In this document: positions 36,156-47,583 of the stretch, one piece after another
Position numbering within the stretch: the stretch's first letter is position 1
How the letters are laid out: every line of letters begins with the position of its first letter
NCBI RefSeq assembly: GCF_002013895.1
Contig: NZ_MAFQ01000006.1
Span: 434,001-498,000, forward strand
DNA: 64,000 nt
Direction: 5' to 3'
From: Mycobacteroides franklinii
GTDB lineage: Bacteria > Actinomycetota > Actinomycetes > Mycobacteriales > Mycobacteriaceae
Notes under the pieces: model-generated
Database searches by the model: none
The model's input: only the letters and a program-made list of their open reading frames with translations
What the model was told of the DNA's origin: nothing
Position numbers and translations under genes: made by a program

Positions 36156-38690
36156 GTGGTGAGTGCCCAAGATCTGCCTGTGGAACTGCGTCGGGCTCTT
36201 TCCGAGGTGGCCCGTACGCCCCGACTGCTGGTGGCTTCCGACTATGACGGAACGATCGCCCCGCTGGTCAACAATCCCGACGATGCCCGCCCGCATCCCG
36301 AATCGACCACCGCGCTCCGGGCTTTGGCGGGACTGCCGTCGACAACCTCCGCACTGATCTCCGGACGCGCGTTGCGCGATCTGGCGACCCTGTCGCGGCT
36401 GCCCTCCGAGGTTCATCTGGTCGGAAGTCACGGCTCGGAGTTCGACGCGGGATTTGTGCACGCCATCGACGGAGACGCCAAGGCGCTGTTGAAGACCATC
36501 ACCAGCAAGCTGTCGGCCATCGCCGCCGAATACGCCGGCGTGGCCATCGAACTGAAACCGGCGAGTGTCGCGCTGCACGTGCGCAATGCCTCGGAGGAGG
36601 ACGCCGATGCCGCGCTGAGTCAGGCACTCGCGGTGGCGAACGGCTGGGGCGCGCAGGTCACCGAGGGCAAGAAGGTACTCGAGTTCGCCGTCATACCCAC
36701 CGACAAGGGCCAGGCCCTCGACATTCTGCGCCACCAGGAGGGCGCGACGGCCGCGGTGTTCTTCGGCGACGATGTCACCGACGAAAAGGTCTTCAAGCGG
36801 CTACACGGGCCCGACCTGGGGGTCAAGGTGGGCGACGGCGAAACACTCGCCGGATATCGCATCCCGGACACCGAATCGGTAGGCACCGCACTGGCTTTCC
36901 TGCTCGAGGAGCGCCGCACCTGGCTACTCGGTGGACACGCCACACCCATCGAACGTCTCACCATGCTCGCCAATTCGCGCACCATTGCGCTGGTGACGCC
37001 GACCGGTGGCGTCACCTGGATGTGTCACCCCGAACCCGACTCGGCGGCGGTCTTCGCCCATCTCCTCGGCGGGGATGAGGCCGGGCACTTCACGATTGGC
37101 CCCGCGCGATCCGCGCTGCCGCTGGGCCAGAAGTATCTCGACAGCACGATGACTGTCGAAACACGTTGGGCCAGCCTGCAAGTAACCGACTACCTGGCTC
37201 ACGACGAGATTCCGGGACGCACCGACCTGATTCGGGTAGTCACCGGAGAAGCCGATGCGGTGGTGACCTTCGCTCCACGCCCCGAGTTCGGCCAGGCTCC
37301 CGTGCAACTGGTGGCCGAGGGGGACGGCCTGCGCGTGTTGGGCACCAACGATCCGATCGTGCTGCGCGCACCCGGCGTCACCTGGACAATCGGGGCCGAC
37401 GATCAGTCCGCCACCGCCACCATCAGCCCGGCCAATGGCCCGGTGGTTCTCGAACTGCGCTGCGGTACCGAGGATCTCGACGAGAACTCAATCCCGGAAC
37501 CCGAGCTGCGGGAACGTGCCGAATCGTACTGGCGTGACTGGGCCCAAACCCTGACACTGCCCGAACGTAAACCCGGCTTGATGAAGCGCTCGGCGCTGAC
37601 ATTGCGTGGCCTGGTGCATGCCGAGTCCGGCGCGATCATGGCCGCGGCCACCACATCGCTCCCGGAAGACATTGGCGGCATTCGCAACTGGGACTACCGG
37701 TACTGCTGGCTGCGTGATGCGTCGATGACCGCTTCGGCACTGGTGGCTCTCGGATCACTGAGCGAGGCAGAGGGACTGCTGGGCTGGCTGCACCGGGTGC
37801 TGGAACATCTGCCCGGACCCGATCGTCTGCACCCGCTGTACACGCTCGCCGGCACCGTGCTGCCACCCGAGGCCGTGATCGACTCGCTGCCCGGGTATGC
37901 GGGCTCGCGGCCGGTCCGCGTCGGCAACGCCGCCAATTCGCAAGTGCAGCTCGATGTCTTCGGCCCGGTCGTGGAGCTGATCCATGATCTGACCCACGCA
38001 CGCAAGCGTCTCGGGCATTCCGATCCGCTGACCGATGCCGATTGGAACCTGGTGTCCGACATGGTTCTTGCCGTCGAGCGCCGGTGGTACGAACCCGACC
38101 ACGGTATCTGGGAGATCCGCGGCAATCCGCGTCATCACGTCTACTCCAAGGTGATGTGCTGGGTGACGGTGGATCGCGCGGTGAAATTGGCCGAGGAGTT
38201 CCAGCGTGCGGCCCCGGCATCATGGGCTGCGTTGCGAGACGAGATCGCAACCGAGGTGGTGGAGAAGGGATGGAACGACTCCGTCAACTCCTACACCGCC
38301 GCCTATGACGGCACCGATCTGGATGCCGCCTCCCTGTACATCGGCCTGTCCGGACTGATCGACCCCACCGATCCCCGATTCACCGCGACGGTGATCGCCA
38401 CCGAGGCCGAACTACGCAGTGGTGCAACCGTTTACCGATACCACCGCGATGACGGCCTACCCGGAGGTGAGGGCGGGTTCCATCTGTGCGCGGCCTGGCT
38501 GGTCGAGGCGTATCTGCTCATCGGTGCGAGGTCACAGGCCGAGCTGCTGTTCGACCAGCTGGTCAAGGCCACCGGCCCCACCGGCCTGCTGTCCGAGGAG
38601 TACGACCCGGTGGCCGAACGCTCACTGGGTAATCACCCGCAGGCATACAGCCATATCGGCCTGTTGCGCTGCGCCGCGCTGCTGTCCTGA
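36156..38690 (+). CDS. Fusion of trehalose-6-phosphate phosphatase-like HAD domain and GH15 trehalase/glucoamylase-like domain
   Basis: 844 residues from GTG 36156. Seen: HAD phosphatase at about 1-240 with DYDGTIAP (29-36) and GDDVTDEKVF (about 204-213), as in OtsB. Then a GH15-type N-domain (LANSRTIALVTPTGGVTWMC) and an alpha/alpha barrel with GIRNWDYRYCWLRDAS (near 508) and LGNHPQAYSHIG (near 820), as in mycobacterial GH15 trehalases. Inference: trehalose-6-phosphate to trehalose to glucose on one chain. Known parallel: M. tuberculosis OtsB1 is fused to a GH65-like domain instead. It starts 57 bases after kstR and has no steroid link. No signal peptide. Confidence 0.85.
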   Translation: MVSAQDLPVELRRALSEVARTPRLLVASDYDGTIAPLVNNPDDARPHPESTTALRALAGLPSTTSALISGRALRDLATLSRLPSEVHLVGSHGSEFDAGFVHAIDGDAKALLKTITSKLSAIAAEYAGVAIELKPASVALHVRNASEEDADAALSQALAVANGWGAQVTEGKKVLEFAVIPTDKGQALDILRHQEGATAAVFFGDDVTDEKVFKRLHGPDLGVKVGDGETLAGYRIPDTESVGTALAFLLEERRTWLLGGHATPIERLTMLANSRTIALVTPTGGVTWMCHPEPDSAAVFAHLLGGDEAGHFTIGPARSALPLGQKYLDSTMTVETRWASLQVTDYLAHDEIPGRTDLIRVVTGEADAVVTFAPRPEFGQAPVQLVAEGDGLRVLGTNDPIVLRAPGVTWTIGADDQSATATISPANGPVVLELRCGTEDLDENSIPEPELRERAESYWRDWAQTLTLPERKPGLMKRSALTLRGLVHAESGAIMAAATTSLPEDIGGIRNWDYRYCWLRDASMTASALVALGSLSEAEGLLGWLHRVLEHLPGPDRLHPLYTLAGTVLPPEAVIDSLPGYAGSRPVRVGNAANSQVQLDVFGPVVELIHDLTHARKRLGHSDPLTDADWNLVSDMVLAVERRWYEPDHGIWEIRGNPRHHVYSKVMCWVTVDRAVKLAEEFQRAAPASWAALRDEIATEVVEKGWNDSVNSYTAAYDGTDLDAASLYIGLSGLIDPTDPRFTATVIATEAELRSGATVYRYHRDDGLPGGEGGFHLCAAWLVEAYLLIGARSQAELLFDQLVKATGPTGLLSEEYDPVAERSLGNHPQAYSHIGLLRCAALLS

Positions 38691-38803
38691 CCCACCCGTT
38701 CGCGGGCGATTCACTGCACGATCTGCGCAGTTCTCAGCGCTGCGCGTCGCCACCGACCGCAGCCAACGCTGCCAGGCTTTGCACAGCAAGCACTCCATCC
38801 GTC

Positions 38804-38826
38804 ATAATGAAAACCGTTTTCATTAT
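38804..38826. promoter_or_regulatory. Zur-box-like palindrome upstream of znuACB
   Basis: An AT-rich palindrome perfect except at its centre: left arm ATAATGAAAAC, right arm GTTTTCATTAT. It ends 20 bases before the znuA ATG, so a bound repressor would block the promoter. The TGAAAA-N-TTTTCA pattern and the zinc-importer context favour Zur (FurB). Confidence 0.8.
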
Positions 38827-38846
38827 TGGAAGGCTGGAGGTCTGCG

Positions 38847-39725
38847 ATGTTCGCTCGCGTGGCTGGATTGTCAGTGGCAGTCGCCACCGCCGGAACGCTC
38901 GTCCTCGTCGGCTGCGGCCAATCTCACGAGCCGACCGGTGAGCCCAAGGTGGTGGCCTCGACCGATGCCTGGGCCTCGGTCGCGCAGGCTGTCGCCGGTG
39001 ACCACGCCAAGGTGAGCGCATTGGTCAGCGGCGCCAACACCGACCCCCACTCGTTCGAGGTGACCCCGGCGGCGGCGGCCCAGGTCCAGGACGCCACCTT
39101 GGTGGTGTACAACGGCGACGGGTACGACCCCTTCGTCGACAAGCTGCTCAAGGACGGCCAGGCCCGGGTCAACGCCTACCAGCTTCTCCCCGCGGACTCC
39201 ACCGACAAGAATGAGCATGTGTTCTACAGCCTGCGAACCGCCCAGCAAGTGGCCAACCACGTCGCGGACGATCTCGCCCAGGCCGACCCGGACAATGCCG
39301 ACTCGTACCACGCCAACGCCAAAACATTTGGGCAACAGCTCGATTCCATCGCAAGTCTGCAAGACAATGTCGCCGACAAAGACCGGGGCAAGGCAATCCT
39401 GGCGACCGAGCCGGTGGCCAGCCACCTGGTCTCCCATTGCGGACTGGTAGACCGCACACCGCATGACTTCGCCGAGGCGGCCGAGCAGGGCTCAGATCCC
39501 TCTCCCAAGGACGTTGCCACCGCACTGGACCTGATCAGCACCAAACAGGTTGCGGCGCTGCTGTTCAACCCCCAAACAGCCGGATCGGTGACCAATCAGC
39601 TCAAGCAATCCGCCGAATCCCACGGGGTTCCGGTCGTGACGGTGACCGAAACTCTGCCCGACGGCACCGACTACATCACCTGGCAGCGACGCACCACCGA
39701 GCAACTCGCCGCGGCGCTGGGATGA
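38847..39725 (+). CDS. znuA: Zinc ABC transporter substrate-binding lipoprotein (ZnuA type)
   Basis: 292 residues from ATG 38847 with TGGAGG upstream. Seen: lipobox VLVGC (Cys23) after a hydrophobic segment, VVASTDAWASVAQAVAGD, NTDPHSFEVTPAAAA with a metal-ligand His, and SHCGLVDRTP near the second lobe. Known: family A-I metal-binding proteins deliver Zn or Mn to their permease. There is no long His-rich loop, but the Zur-like operator supports zinc. First gene of znuA-znuC-znuB; 28 bases to znuC. Confidence 0.88.
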   Translation: MFARVAGLSVAVATAGTLVLVGCGQSHEPTGEPKVVASTDAWASVAQAVAGDHAKVSALVSGANTDPHSFEVTPAAAAQVQDATLVVYNGDGYDPFVDKLLKDGQARVNAYQLLPADSTDKNEHVFYSLRTAQQVANHVADDLAQADPDNADSYHANAKTFGQQLDSIASLQDNVADKDRGKAILATEPVASHLVSHCGLVDRTPHDFAEAAEQGSDPSPKDVATALDLISTKQVAALLFNPQTAGSVTNQLKQSAESHGVPVVTVTETLPDGTDYITWQRRTTEQLAAALG

Positions 39726-39753
39726 GCGCAGACCACTGGCGGATAATGGCCGC

Positions 39754-40539
39754 ATGAGTGCCGCCACCCTGCGCAACGCATCACTGGATCGCGGTGGACG
39801 CACCCTTTGGCAGGATCTGGATCTGACTGTCGAGCCCGGCGAGTTCATCGCGGTACTGGGGCCCAACGGTTCGGGAAAGACCTCCCTGCTGCGCCTGCTG
39901 CTGGGACAGGTGCCACTGACCCAGGGAACCATGAAGGTCACCGATGACCTCGGATACGTGCCTCAGCACCGACTCGCAGACAACGCGCTGATCCTGCGCG
40001 CGGAGGATCTGGTGGGTCTCGGGATCGACGGCCATCGTTGGGGTTTGACCGCCTTCAACCCCGCCCGTCGCGCGCGCCATCGTGCCGCGATCGACCTCGC
40101 ACTGGACCAGGTGGACGCGAGCCATTTGGCAACCAAAGCCGTCTCGTCCCTGTCGGGCGGCGAGCTCCAGCGGGTGCGTATCGCACAGGCATTAGCGGGC
40201 GACCCCGCGCTCTTGCTCTGCGACGAGCCGCTGCTGAACTTGGATCCGGCAAGCGCGCAACAGATTTGCGCCCTGATCGACAAACGCCGGCGCAGTGCGC
40301 ACACGGCCGTGCTATTCGTGACACATGAGATCAACCCGATCCTGCCGTACGTGGACCGAATCCTGTACCTGGTGGACGGGCGCTTCCAGATCGGCACCGT
40401 CGCCGAAGTGATGACAACCGAGACCTTGTCCGAGCTGTACCGCGCCCAGATTGACGTAGTGAAGGTGCGTGGACAGTACGTGGTGGTGGGCGAAGACCGG
40501 CAGATCACCGAGGAGTGTGCCGAGCACGCCCATGAATAA
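39754..40539 (+). CDS. znuC: Zinc ABC transporter ATP-binding protein (ZnuC type)
   Basis: 261 residues. Seen: Walker A GPNGSGKTS (36-44), signature LSGGELQR, Walker B LLLCDEPLLNLD and the switch His in VLFVTHEINP. It is the ATPase of the cytoplasmic face that drives ZnuB. Its stop overlaps the znuB start by 8 bases, so subunits are co-translated. A short Glu-rich tail ([10 protein letters not shown]) contains two His. Mn specificity cannot be excluded from this subunit alone. Confidence 0.9.
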   Translation: MSAATLRNASLDRGGRTLWQDLDLTVEPGEFIAVLGPNGSGKTSLLRLLLGQVPLTQGTMKVTDDLGYVPQHRLADNALILRAEDLVGLGIDGHRWGLTAFNPARRARHRAAIDLALDQVDASHLATKAVSSLSGGELQRVRIAQALAGDPALLLCDEPLLNLDPASAQQICALIDKRRRSAHTAVLFVTHEINPILPYVDRILYLVDGRFQIGTVAEVMTTETLSELYRAQIDVVKVRGQYVVVGEDRQITEECAEHAHE

Positions 40540-41362
40540 CTTCTTCGATCTCTCCCTCACCGCTGATCTCCTGGCGCGCGACTTCGTGCAGCAGGCGATC
40601 CTCGCGGCCGCACTGCTCGGACTGCTGGCCGGCCTCGTCGGACCGTTCGTGGTGATGCGGCAGATGTCCTTCGCCGTCCACGGCTCCAGCGAGCTGTCAC
40701 TCACGGGCGCCGCTGCCGCGCTGCTCGCCGGCGCCAATGTGGGGACCGGAGCGCTACTCGGGAGCGTGGTCGCGGCAATACTTTTCGGTGTCCTCGGGCA
40801 GCGAACCAAGGATCGTGATTCATCGATCGGGGTGGTCATGGCCTTCGGGCTGGGACTGGCAGTGCTGTTCATCCACCTCTATCCGGGACGCACCGGCACC
40901 AACTTCGCCCTCCTCACCGGGCAGATCGTCGGCGTCGGCTACAGCGGGCTGCTCATGCTGGTCGTGGTGAGCATCGTCGTCGGAGCGGTACTGGCCATCA
41001 CCTATCGGCCCATGCTGTTCGCCACCGTCGATCCGGATGTGGCCGAGGCTCGCGGAGTCCCGGTGCGTACGTTGGGAATTGTGTTCGCCGCCCTCGTCGG
41101 TCTCACCGCGGCACAGGGTGTGCAGATCGTCGGCGCCCTGCTGGTGATGTCACTGCTCATCACACCCGCCGCCGCTGCCGCTCGCATCACCTCCTCACCC
41201 GCGCGGGCCATTGGACTGTCGATCGTCTTCGCGGAGATCGCCGCCATCGGCGGCATCGTGCTGTCGCTGGCGCCCGGAGTACCGATCTCCGTCTTCGTCA
41301 CCATGATCGCCGTCGCGATTTATCTGCTGTGCCGCGTCATCGGGCGGTACCGACACGCATAG
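40532..41362 (+). CDS. znuB: Zinc ABC transporter permease (ZnuB type)
   Basis: 276 residues from ATG 40532, overlapping znuC. Seen: eight to nine hydrophobic segments typical of the ABC-3 family, with [20 protein letters not shown] and [18 protein letters not shown], the cytoplasmic coupling loop, and [19 protein letters not shown]. It forms the membrane channel of the znuACB importer. It is followed after 41 bases by pxpA, which may be co-transcribed by chance or for a shared purpose. Confidence 0.9.
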   Translation: MNNFFDLSLTADLLARDFVQQAILAAALLGLLAGLVGPFVVMRQMSFAVHGSSELSLTGAAAALLAGANVGTGALLGSVVAAILFGVLGQRTKDRDSSIGVVMAFGLGLAVLFIHLYPGRTGTNFALLTGQIVGVGYSGLLMLVVVSIVVGAVLAITYRPMLFATVDPDVAEARGVPVRTLGIVFAALVGLTAAQGVQIVGALLVMSLLITPAAAAARITSSPARAIGLSIVFAEIAAIGGIVLSLAPGVPISVFVTMIAVAIYLLCRVIGRYRHA

Positions 41363-41403
41363 GGGCGTTACGCTCACCTGGTGAGCGGCTCGCAGGAAGA
41401 ACG

Positions 41404-42129
41404 ATGGCTCCGGTGACACGCGTCGACCTGAATGCCGACCTGGGTGAGGGTTTCGGTGCCTGGCGCCTGGGCGACGACGAGGCCATGCTGGATGTGGTCA
41501 CCAGCGCCAACCTTGCCTGCGGTTTCCATGCGGGCGATCCCGCGACATTACGCCGCACCTGCCAGGCCGCCGCCATGCGCGGTATCCGCATCGGTGCGCA
41601 AGTGGGTTATCGCGATCTCGCCGGATTCGGCCGACGGTTCATCGACATCTGCCCCGACGACCTGTACGCCGACGTGGTGTATCAGATCGGCGCGCTCGAT
41701 GCGCTGGCCCGCACCGTCGGATCGTCGGTGACCTATGTGAAACCGCATGGCGCGCTCTACAACACGATCATCCATCACGAAGCACAGGCAGACGCGGTGG
41801 CGCGTGCGGTACGAGATCTGAATGGCGATTTCCCCGTACTGACCCTGCCGCACGGTGCATTCGGAGACCGCGCACGCGAGTTGGGGCTACGGGTGGTCAC
41901 CGAAGCATTCGCCGACCGTGCCTACCGCGACGACGGCACCCTGGTGCCGCGCAGCGAACCCGGCGCGGTGTTGCGCGATCCCGCTGAGGTGGCGGCGCGC
42001 ATTCCCGCCCTCAGCCGCACCGCCGAGTCGATATGCGTGCACGGTGATTCGCCGGGTGCGGTCACGATTGCCCAGGCTGTTCGCTCTGCACTGGCCGCCA
42101 ACGACATCGAGCTGGCACCGTTCGTCTAG
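41404..42129 (+). CDS. pxpA: 5-oxoprolinase subunit A (LamB/YcsF family)
   Basis: 241 residues from ATG 41404. Seen: [20 protein letters not shown] at the start, [35 protein letters not shown] and HGDSPGAV, all hallmarks of the LamB/YcsF family. Known: PxpA acts with PxpB and PxpC to open 5-oxoproline to glutamate using ATP. Neither pxpB nor pxpC lies nearby, so this is an orphan subunit or its partners are elsewhere. It converges on the glycerophosphodiesterase gene, sharing the CTAG at the stops. Confidence 0.88.
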   Translation: MAPVTRVDLNADLGEGFGAWRLGDDEAMLDVVTSANLACGFHAGDPATLRRTCQAAAMRGIRIGAQVGYRDLAGFGRRFIDICPDDLYADVVYQIGALDALARTVGSSVTYVKPHGALYNTIIHHEAQADAVARAVRDLNGDFPVLTLPHGAFGDRARELGLRVVTEAFADRAYRDDGTLVPRSEPGAVLRDPAEVAARIPALSRTAESICVHGDSPGAVTIAQAVRSALAANDIELAPFV

Positions 42130-43124
42130 CGGTGATACGCCGGCGGCAGCGGTAAACCCTTCTCTGCCATGACTTTCCGCAGCGTAGTTGGGTAATCGCT
42201 GATTATCCCGTCCGCACCGGCGTCAATCTGTGCCTTCATGGTCTCGGGATCGTTGATGGTCCAGGGAATGACCTTGAGCCCCAAACCGTGCGCCTTGTCG
42301 ACGAACTTCTTGTCCGCGACCAGCGCGAAACCGGGATCACCCACCTTGCCGCCATAGGGCACGGTGTATCCGGGCGACAAGATGGTGGCACCTATCTGCT
42401 TGGCGCCGTCAATCGGATCCTTCACCACGGCCGGGTCCACCCCGCCCAACCACGGAGAGCCTGGGTACCAGGTGGTTTCATCCCACAGCGCGACCAGCGG
42501 GATGCCCGGTTCGGCCCGCTTGGTCATCGGCAGCGTGCTCCAATCGAAGCTCTGAACCTCGACCTTGTCGAGCTTGCCCGCCGCACGGATGGTGTCGAGG
42601 ATGACGTCCACGAACACCTGCGGTGCCACGGATTTCTGAGGTTCGGCGGCTTCCACCTTGGTCTCGACGTTGTACCGCACGTCGGCATGATACGAATCGG
42701 CCAGGGCGAAAACATCTGACAGCAAGGCGATCTTGTCATTCTTGACCACCTCGGCCTGAGGAAAGTCCTTGAGCAGCTTGCCGCAGTCCAGGGTGTGCAG
42801 CTGCTCGGAGGTCAGGTCCTTGACCAGTTTTCCGACATAAGGGAATTGCGGATCGCCGGATGTCACCGGGCCGGTGTCGGCGCATTTCGCGGCATCGATC
42901 ACCGGGTCGTGCCAGACCATGGGCTTACGGTCTTTGGAGATGACGATATCGAGTTCAAGAGTGCTGGCCCCGAGCTCGATGGCTTTGGCGAAGGCACGCA
43001 ACGATTCTTCGGTGGTCTCCCCGCGCCCACCCCGGTGCGCCTGCAGGTCGAAGGACGTCGCCTCCTTGTTACCGCACGATGCCAAGGCCAGGGCGACCGC
43101 AAGAACGGTAGCTATGCGCTTCAT
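42126..43124 (-). CDS. Glycerophosphodiester phosphodiesterase-family lipoprotein
   Basis: 332 residues. Seen: signal peptide with lipobox LALASC (Cys17), then the GDPD core [40 protein letters not shown], and [12 protein letters not shown] near the C-terminus. The catalytic His, Glu, Asp and second His are present, so it should be active. Known: GDPDs hydrolyse deacylated glycerophospholipids to glycerol-3-phosphate and an alcohol; a lipid-anchored form works at the outer face of the membrane. It converges on pxpA and is monocistronic by spacing. Confidence 0.88.
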   Translation of the reverse strand: MKRIATVLAVALALASCGNKEATSFDLQAHRGGRGETTEESLRAFAKAIELGASTLELDIVISKDRKPMVWHDPVIDAAKCADTGPVTSGDPQFPYVGKLVKDLTSEQLHTLDCGKLLKDFPQAEVVKNDKIALLSDVFALADSYHADVRYNVETKVEAAEPQKSVAPQVFVDVILDTIRAAGKLDKVEVQSFDWSTLPMTKRAEPGIPLVALWDETTWYPGSPWLGGVDPAVVKDPIDGAKQIGATILSPGYTVPYGGKVGDPGFALVADKKFVDKAHGLGLKVIPWTINDPETMKAQIDAGADGIISDYPTTLRKVMAEKGLPLPPAYHR

Positions 43125-43207
43125 GGCTGCACATTGTGCCCGAGATGACGTCTATGCGGGTGACACGTGAGAGACACCTGCGTGAATGTCCTCTCGGCAC
43201 AAGGCGC

Positions 43208-44155
43208 TCAGCGGCGCTGGCGGGCGATCTCCGCGAGCACCACACCTGCGGCCACCGAGGCGTTCAACGATTCAACGGGGCCGGCCATCGGGATCGAGAC
43301 CACCGCATCGCAGGTCTTGCGGACCAGCTGCGAGAGTCCTTTGCCCTCCGACCCGACGACAACAGCGATATCGCCGGCACCGTCGAGATCGTCGAGCTCG
43401 GTGTCGCCGCCGGCGTCAAGCCCGACGATGGTTATCCCCTTGTCCTGCCAATCCTTCAGTGTGCGCGTCAGATTCGTGGCGCGGGCCACTGGAAGACGCG
43501 CTGCCGCACCCGCACTGGTACGCCAGGCCACGGCGGTCACCGATGCACTGCGACGCTGCGGAATGACGACGCCGTGCCCGCCGAAGGCGGCCACGGAACG
43601 CACGATGGCACCCAGATTGCGCGGATCCGAGATGTTGTCCAGCGCCACCAGAAGCGCGGGCTGCGCTTCCGCGCGGGCGCGGGCCAGCAGATCATCGGGA
43701 TGCGCGTACTTGTACGGCGGGACCTGCAACGCGAGGCCCTGATGCAATCCGTTGGTGCTCATGCGATCCAGGTCTGGGCGCGGCACCTCCAGGATCGCGA
43801 TCCCGGCATCGGCGGCAAGAGCCACCGACTCGGTCAGCCGTTCGTCGTTATCTGCGCCGACGGCGACGTACAGCGCGGTCGCCGGCACACCGGTGCGCAG
43901 GCATTCCAGCACCGGGTTGCGGCCCAACACCATCTCGGACTCGTCGCCCTGCTTGATCCGGCGCTGCTTGGCGTCCGCGACCTTCCGTTGGACGGCAGCA
44001 CGTTTGGCTGCGGGGTGCTTGGTGCGCTGCTCCGCCGGGGGCGTGGCCCCCTTGCCCTCCAGGCCACGACGGCGCACGCCGCCGGAACCGACGGTGGGCC
44101 CCTTCTTGGTACCGGGCTTACGTATAGCGCCTCGGCGCTGAGAATTACCTGCCAT
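43208..44155 (-). CDS. rlmB: 23S rRNA 2'-O-ribose methyltransferase of the SpoU family (RlmB-like, Rv3579c type)
   Basis: 315 residues. Seen: a long basic N-terminal tail (about 1-75, rich in Gly, Arg and Lys), a substrate-binding L30e-like domain, then SpoU motifs [29 protein letters not shown] and [12 protein letters not shown] that form the trefoil-knot SAM site. Known: RlmB methylates G2251 in the ribosomal P loop; the M. tuberculosis entry carries the older name tsnR. It lies 2 bases downstream of cysS and is the last gene of carD-ispD-ispF-cysS-rlmB by spacing. Confidence 0.9.
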   Translation of the reverse strand: MAGNSQRRGAIRKPGTKKGPTVGSGGVRRRGLEGKGATPPAEQRTKHPAAKRAAVQRKVADAKQRRIKQGDESEMVLGRNPVLECLRTGVPATALYVAVGADNDERLTESVALAADAGIAILEVPRPDLDRMSTNGLHQGLALQVPPYKYAHPDDLLARARAEAQPALLVALDNISDPRNLGAIVRSVAAFGGHGVVIPQRRSASVTAVAWRTSAGAAARLPVARATNLTRTLKDWQDKGITIVGLDAGGDTELDDLDGAGDIAVVVGSEGKGLSQLVRKTCDAVVSIPMAGPVESLNASVAAGVVLAEIARQRR

Positions 44156-44157
44156 TG

Positions 44158-45570
44158 CTACTGCTCTTCGTCGCTACTGATAAGGGTCCATTGTGGGCCA
44201 TCGGCGGTGTCGGTGATCTCCAAACCCGCCCGCTTGAGCCGGTCTCTGATCTCATCGGCCAGTGCCCAATTCTTTTCTGTCCGTGCCGTTTCGCGTCGCT
44301 GCAGCTCCGCTGTCACCAACACGTCCACGGCGTTCAGCGCGGCGGACGTCTCATCGCGCGTCTCCCAGCGCTCATTGAGCGGGTCGCACCCGAGAATGGC
44401 CATCATGGCGCGGATGCTGGCCGCCGCGGATAGCGCGCCCTCGTGGTCGCCGGCATCCAACGCCCGGTTTCCGTCGGCGCGGGTGGAATGCACCTCGGCA
44501 AGCGCAATCGGCACTGACAGGTCGTCGTCCAAGGCCGCGGCGAATCCCGGCGTCCAGGTACCCACTGGCACCTCACCGACGCGGATCCGCACCCTGTGCA
44601 GGAAGTCTTCGATACCGCTATATGCCTTCACCGCATCGGCCAGTGCTGTCTCGGAGTATTCGAGCATCGAACGGTAATGCGCGCTACCCAGGTAGTAGCG
44701 CAGTTCAACCGCCCGGACACGTTGCAGCACAGCCGGAATGGACAACACGTTGCCCAGCGACTTGCTCATCTTCTCGCCGCCCATGGTGACCCAGCCGTTA
44801 TGCATCCAGTAGCGGGCGAACCCGTCACCGGCGGCACAGCTCTGCGCAATTTCGTTCTCATGGTGCGGGAAAACCAAATCCATTCCACCGCAGTGGATAT
44901 CGAAACTGGACCCGAGATAGGTGCGAGCCATGGCCGAGCATTCCAGATGCCACCCCGGGCGGCCTGGTCCCCACGGAGTGGGCCACGACGGCTCACCGGG
45001 CTTGGCGCCCTTCCACAGCGTGAAGTCGCGCGGATCGCGCTTTCCGGTGGCCACACCCTCACCCTGGTGGACATCGTCGATCTTGTGCCCGGAAAGTTGC
45101 CCGTACTCCGGGTAGCTCAGCACGTCGAAGTAGACGTCGCCGCCGCTGGCGTAGGCGTGCCCGGATTCGATCAGCCGATCGATCAGCTCGACCATCTGGG
45201 TGATGTGGCCGGTCGCGCGGGGGGAAACCGACGGCGGCAGCACTCCGAGAGCGTCGTACGCCTCATCGAAGGCACGCTCATACGTCGATGCCCACTCCCA
45301 CCACGGCCGGCCGGCGTCGGCCGCCTTGTTGAGGATCTTGTCGTCGATATCGGTGACGTTCCGGACGAACAAGACGTCATAGGCGCGGGCGCTGAGCCAG
45401 CGGCGCAGCACATCGAAGGCCACACCGCTGCGCACGTGCCCTATATGGGGCAGACCCTGCACCGTTGCCCCGCACAGATAGATGGAGACGGACCCCGGCT
45501 GTAGCGGCACGAAGTCACGCACGGCACCCACACGGGTGTCGTACAGCCTAAGCGGAGCGTGACCGGTCAC
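44158..45570 (-). CDS. cysS: Cysteinyl-tRNA synthetase
   Basis: 470 residues from GTG 45570, placed 11 bases after the ispF stop; the frame is open much further upstream but that is ispF. Seen: zinc ligand Cys33 in YLCGATVQG, signature [11 protein letters not shown] (HIGH at 42-45), [16 protein letters not shown] and KMSKS in [11 protein letters not shown] near 267. Essential housekeeping enzyme charging tRNA-Cys. The M. tuberculosis orthologue is Rv3580c. Cytosolic monomer. GTG at 45573 is an alternative start. Confidence 0.95.
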   Translation of the reverse strand: MTGHAPLRLYDTRVGAVRDFVPLQPGSVSIYLCGATVQGLPHIGHVRSGVAFDVLRRWLSARAYDVLFVRNVTDIDDKILNKAADAGRPWWEWASTYERAFDEAYDALGVLPPSVSPRATGHITQMVELIDRLIESGHAYASGGDVYFDVLSYPEYGQLSGHKIDDVHQGEGVATGKRDPRDFTLWKGAKPGEPSWPTPWGPGRPGWHLECSAMARTYLGSSFDIHCGGMDLVFPHHENEIAQSCAAGDGFARYWMHNGWVTMGGEKMSKSLGNVLSIPAVLQRVRAVELRYYLGSAHYRSMLEYSETALADAVKAYSGIEDFLHRVRIRVGEVPVGTWTPGFAAALDDDLSVPIALAEVHSTRADGNRALDAGDHEGALSAAASIRAMMAILGCDPLNERWETRDETSAALNAVDVLVTAELQRRETARTEKNWALADEIRDRLKRAGLEITDTADGPQWTLISSDEEQ

Positions 45571-45581
45571 GACCAGCGAGC

Positions 45582-46054
45582 TTACAGCGCTGTGACGAGC
45601 GCCGTTGCCACCGCGGCCAACCCCTCGCCGCGTCCGGTCAGGCCCAAGCCGTCGGTCGTGGTCGCCGACACCGAAACCGGTGCCCCGACAAGGCCCGACA
45701 GCAGCTGCTGAGCCTCGGCCCGGCGCGGACCGATCTTCGGCCGATTGCCGATGACCTGCACTGCTGCATTGCCGATCTGGAAACCATTGTTGTGCAGTAG
45801 CTCCCGCACGTGGGTCAGCATCTTCGCGCCACTGACACCCGTCCATTCGGGACGGCCCGTGCCGAATACCGCCCCCACGTCGCCCAGCCCGGCCGCCGAA
45901 AGCAGGGCATCACAGAGCGCATGCGCGGCGACATCCCCATCCGAGTGCCCTTCACATCCGTTGTCGTCAGGAAACAGCAGCCCGAGCAACCAGCAGGGCT
46001 TGCCTTCCTCAATCGGGTGCACATCGGTGCCGATGCCGACCCGAGGCAATGCGG

Positions 46055-46058
<4 letters not shown>
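45582..46058 (-). CDS. ispF: 2-C-methyl-D-erythritol 2,4-cyclodiphosphate synthase
   Basis: 158 residues, full family length. Seen: metal ligands in [12 protein letters not shown] (Asp12, His14), [20 protein letters not shown] with the third ligand, and [18 protein letters not shown]. Known: IspF forms the cyclic diphosphate of the MEP isoprenoid pathway from the product of IspE; it is a homotrimer and essential. It overlaps the ispD stop/start by four bases and precedes cysS by 11, a conserved operon. Confidence 0.96.

Positions 46059-47583
<1,525 letters not shown>

Noticed and set aside
35508..36734. 408-residue open frame on the minus strand
   Set aside because: Antisense to kstR and the phosphatase domain of the fusion gene, both well supported.
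42126..43124. Possible link between the glycerophosphodiesterase and phospholipase C
   Set aside because: They are about 18 kb apart with different neighbours; no shared signal.
43136..44677. 513-residue open frame on the plus strand
   Set aside because: It lies antisense to rlmB and cysS, whose motifs are unmistakable; the translation is low-complexity and has no domain.
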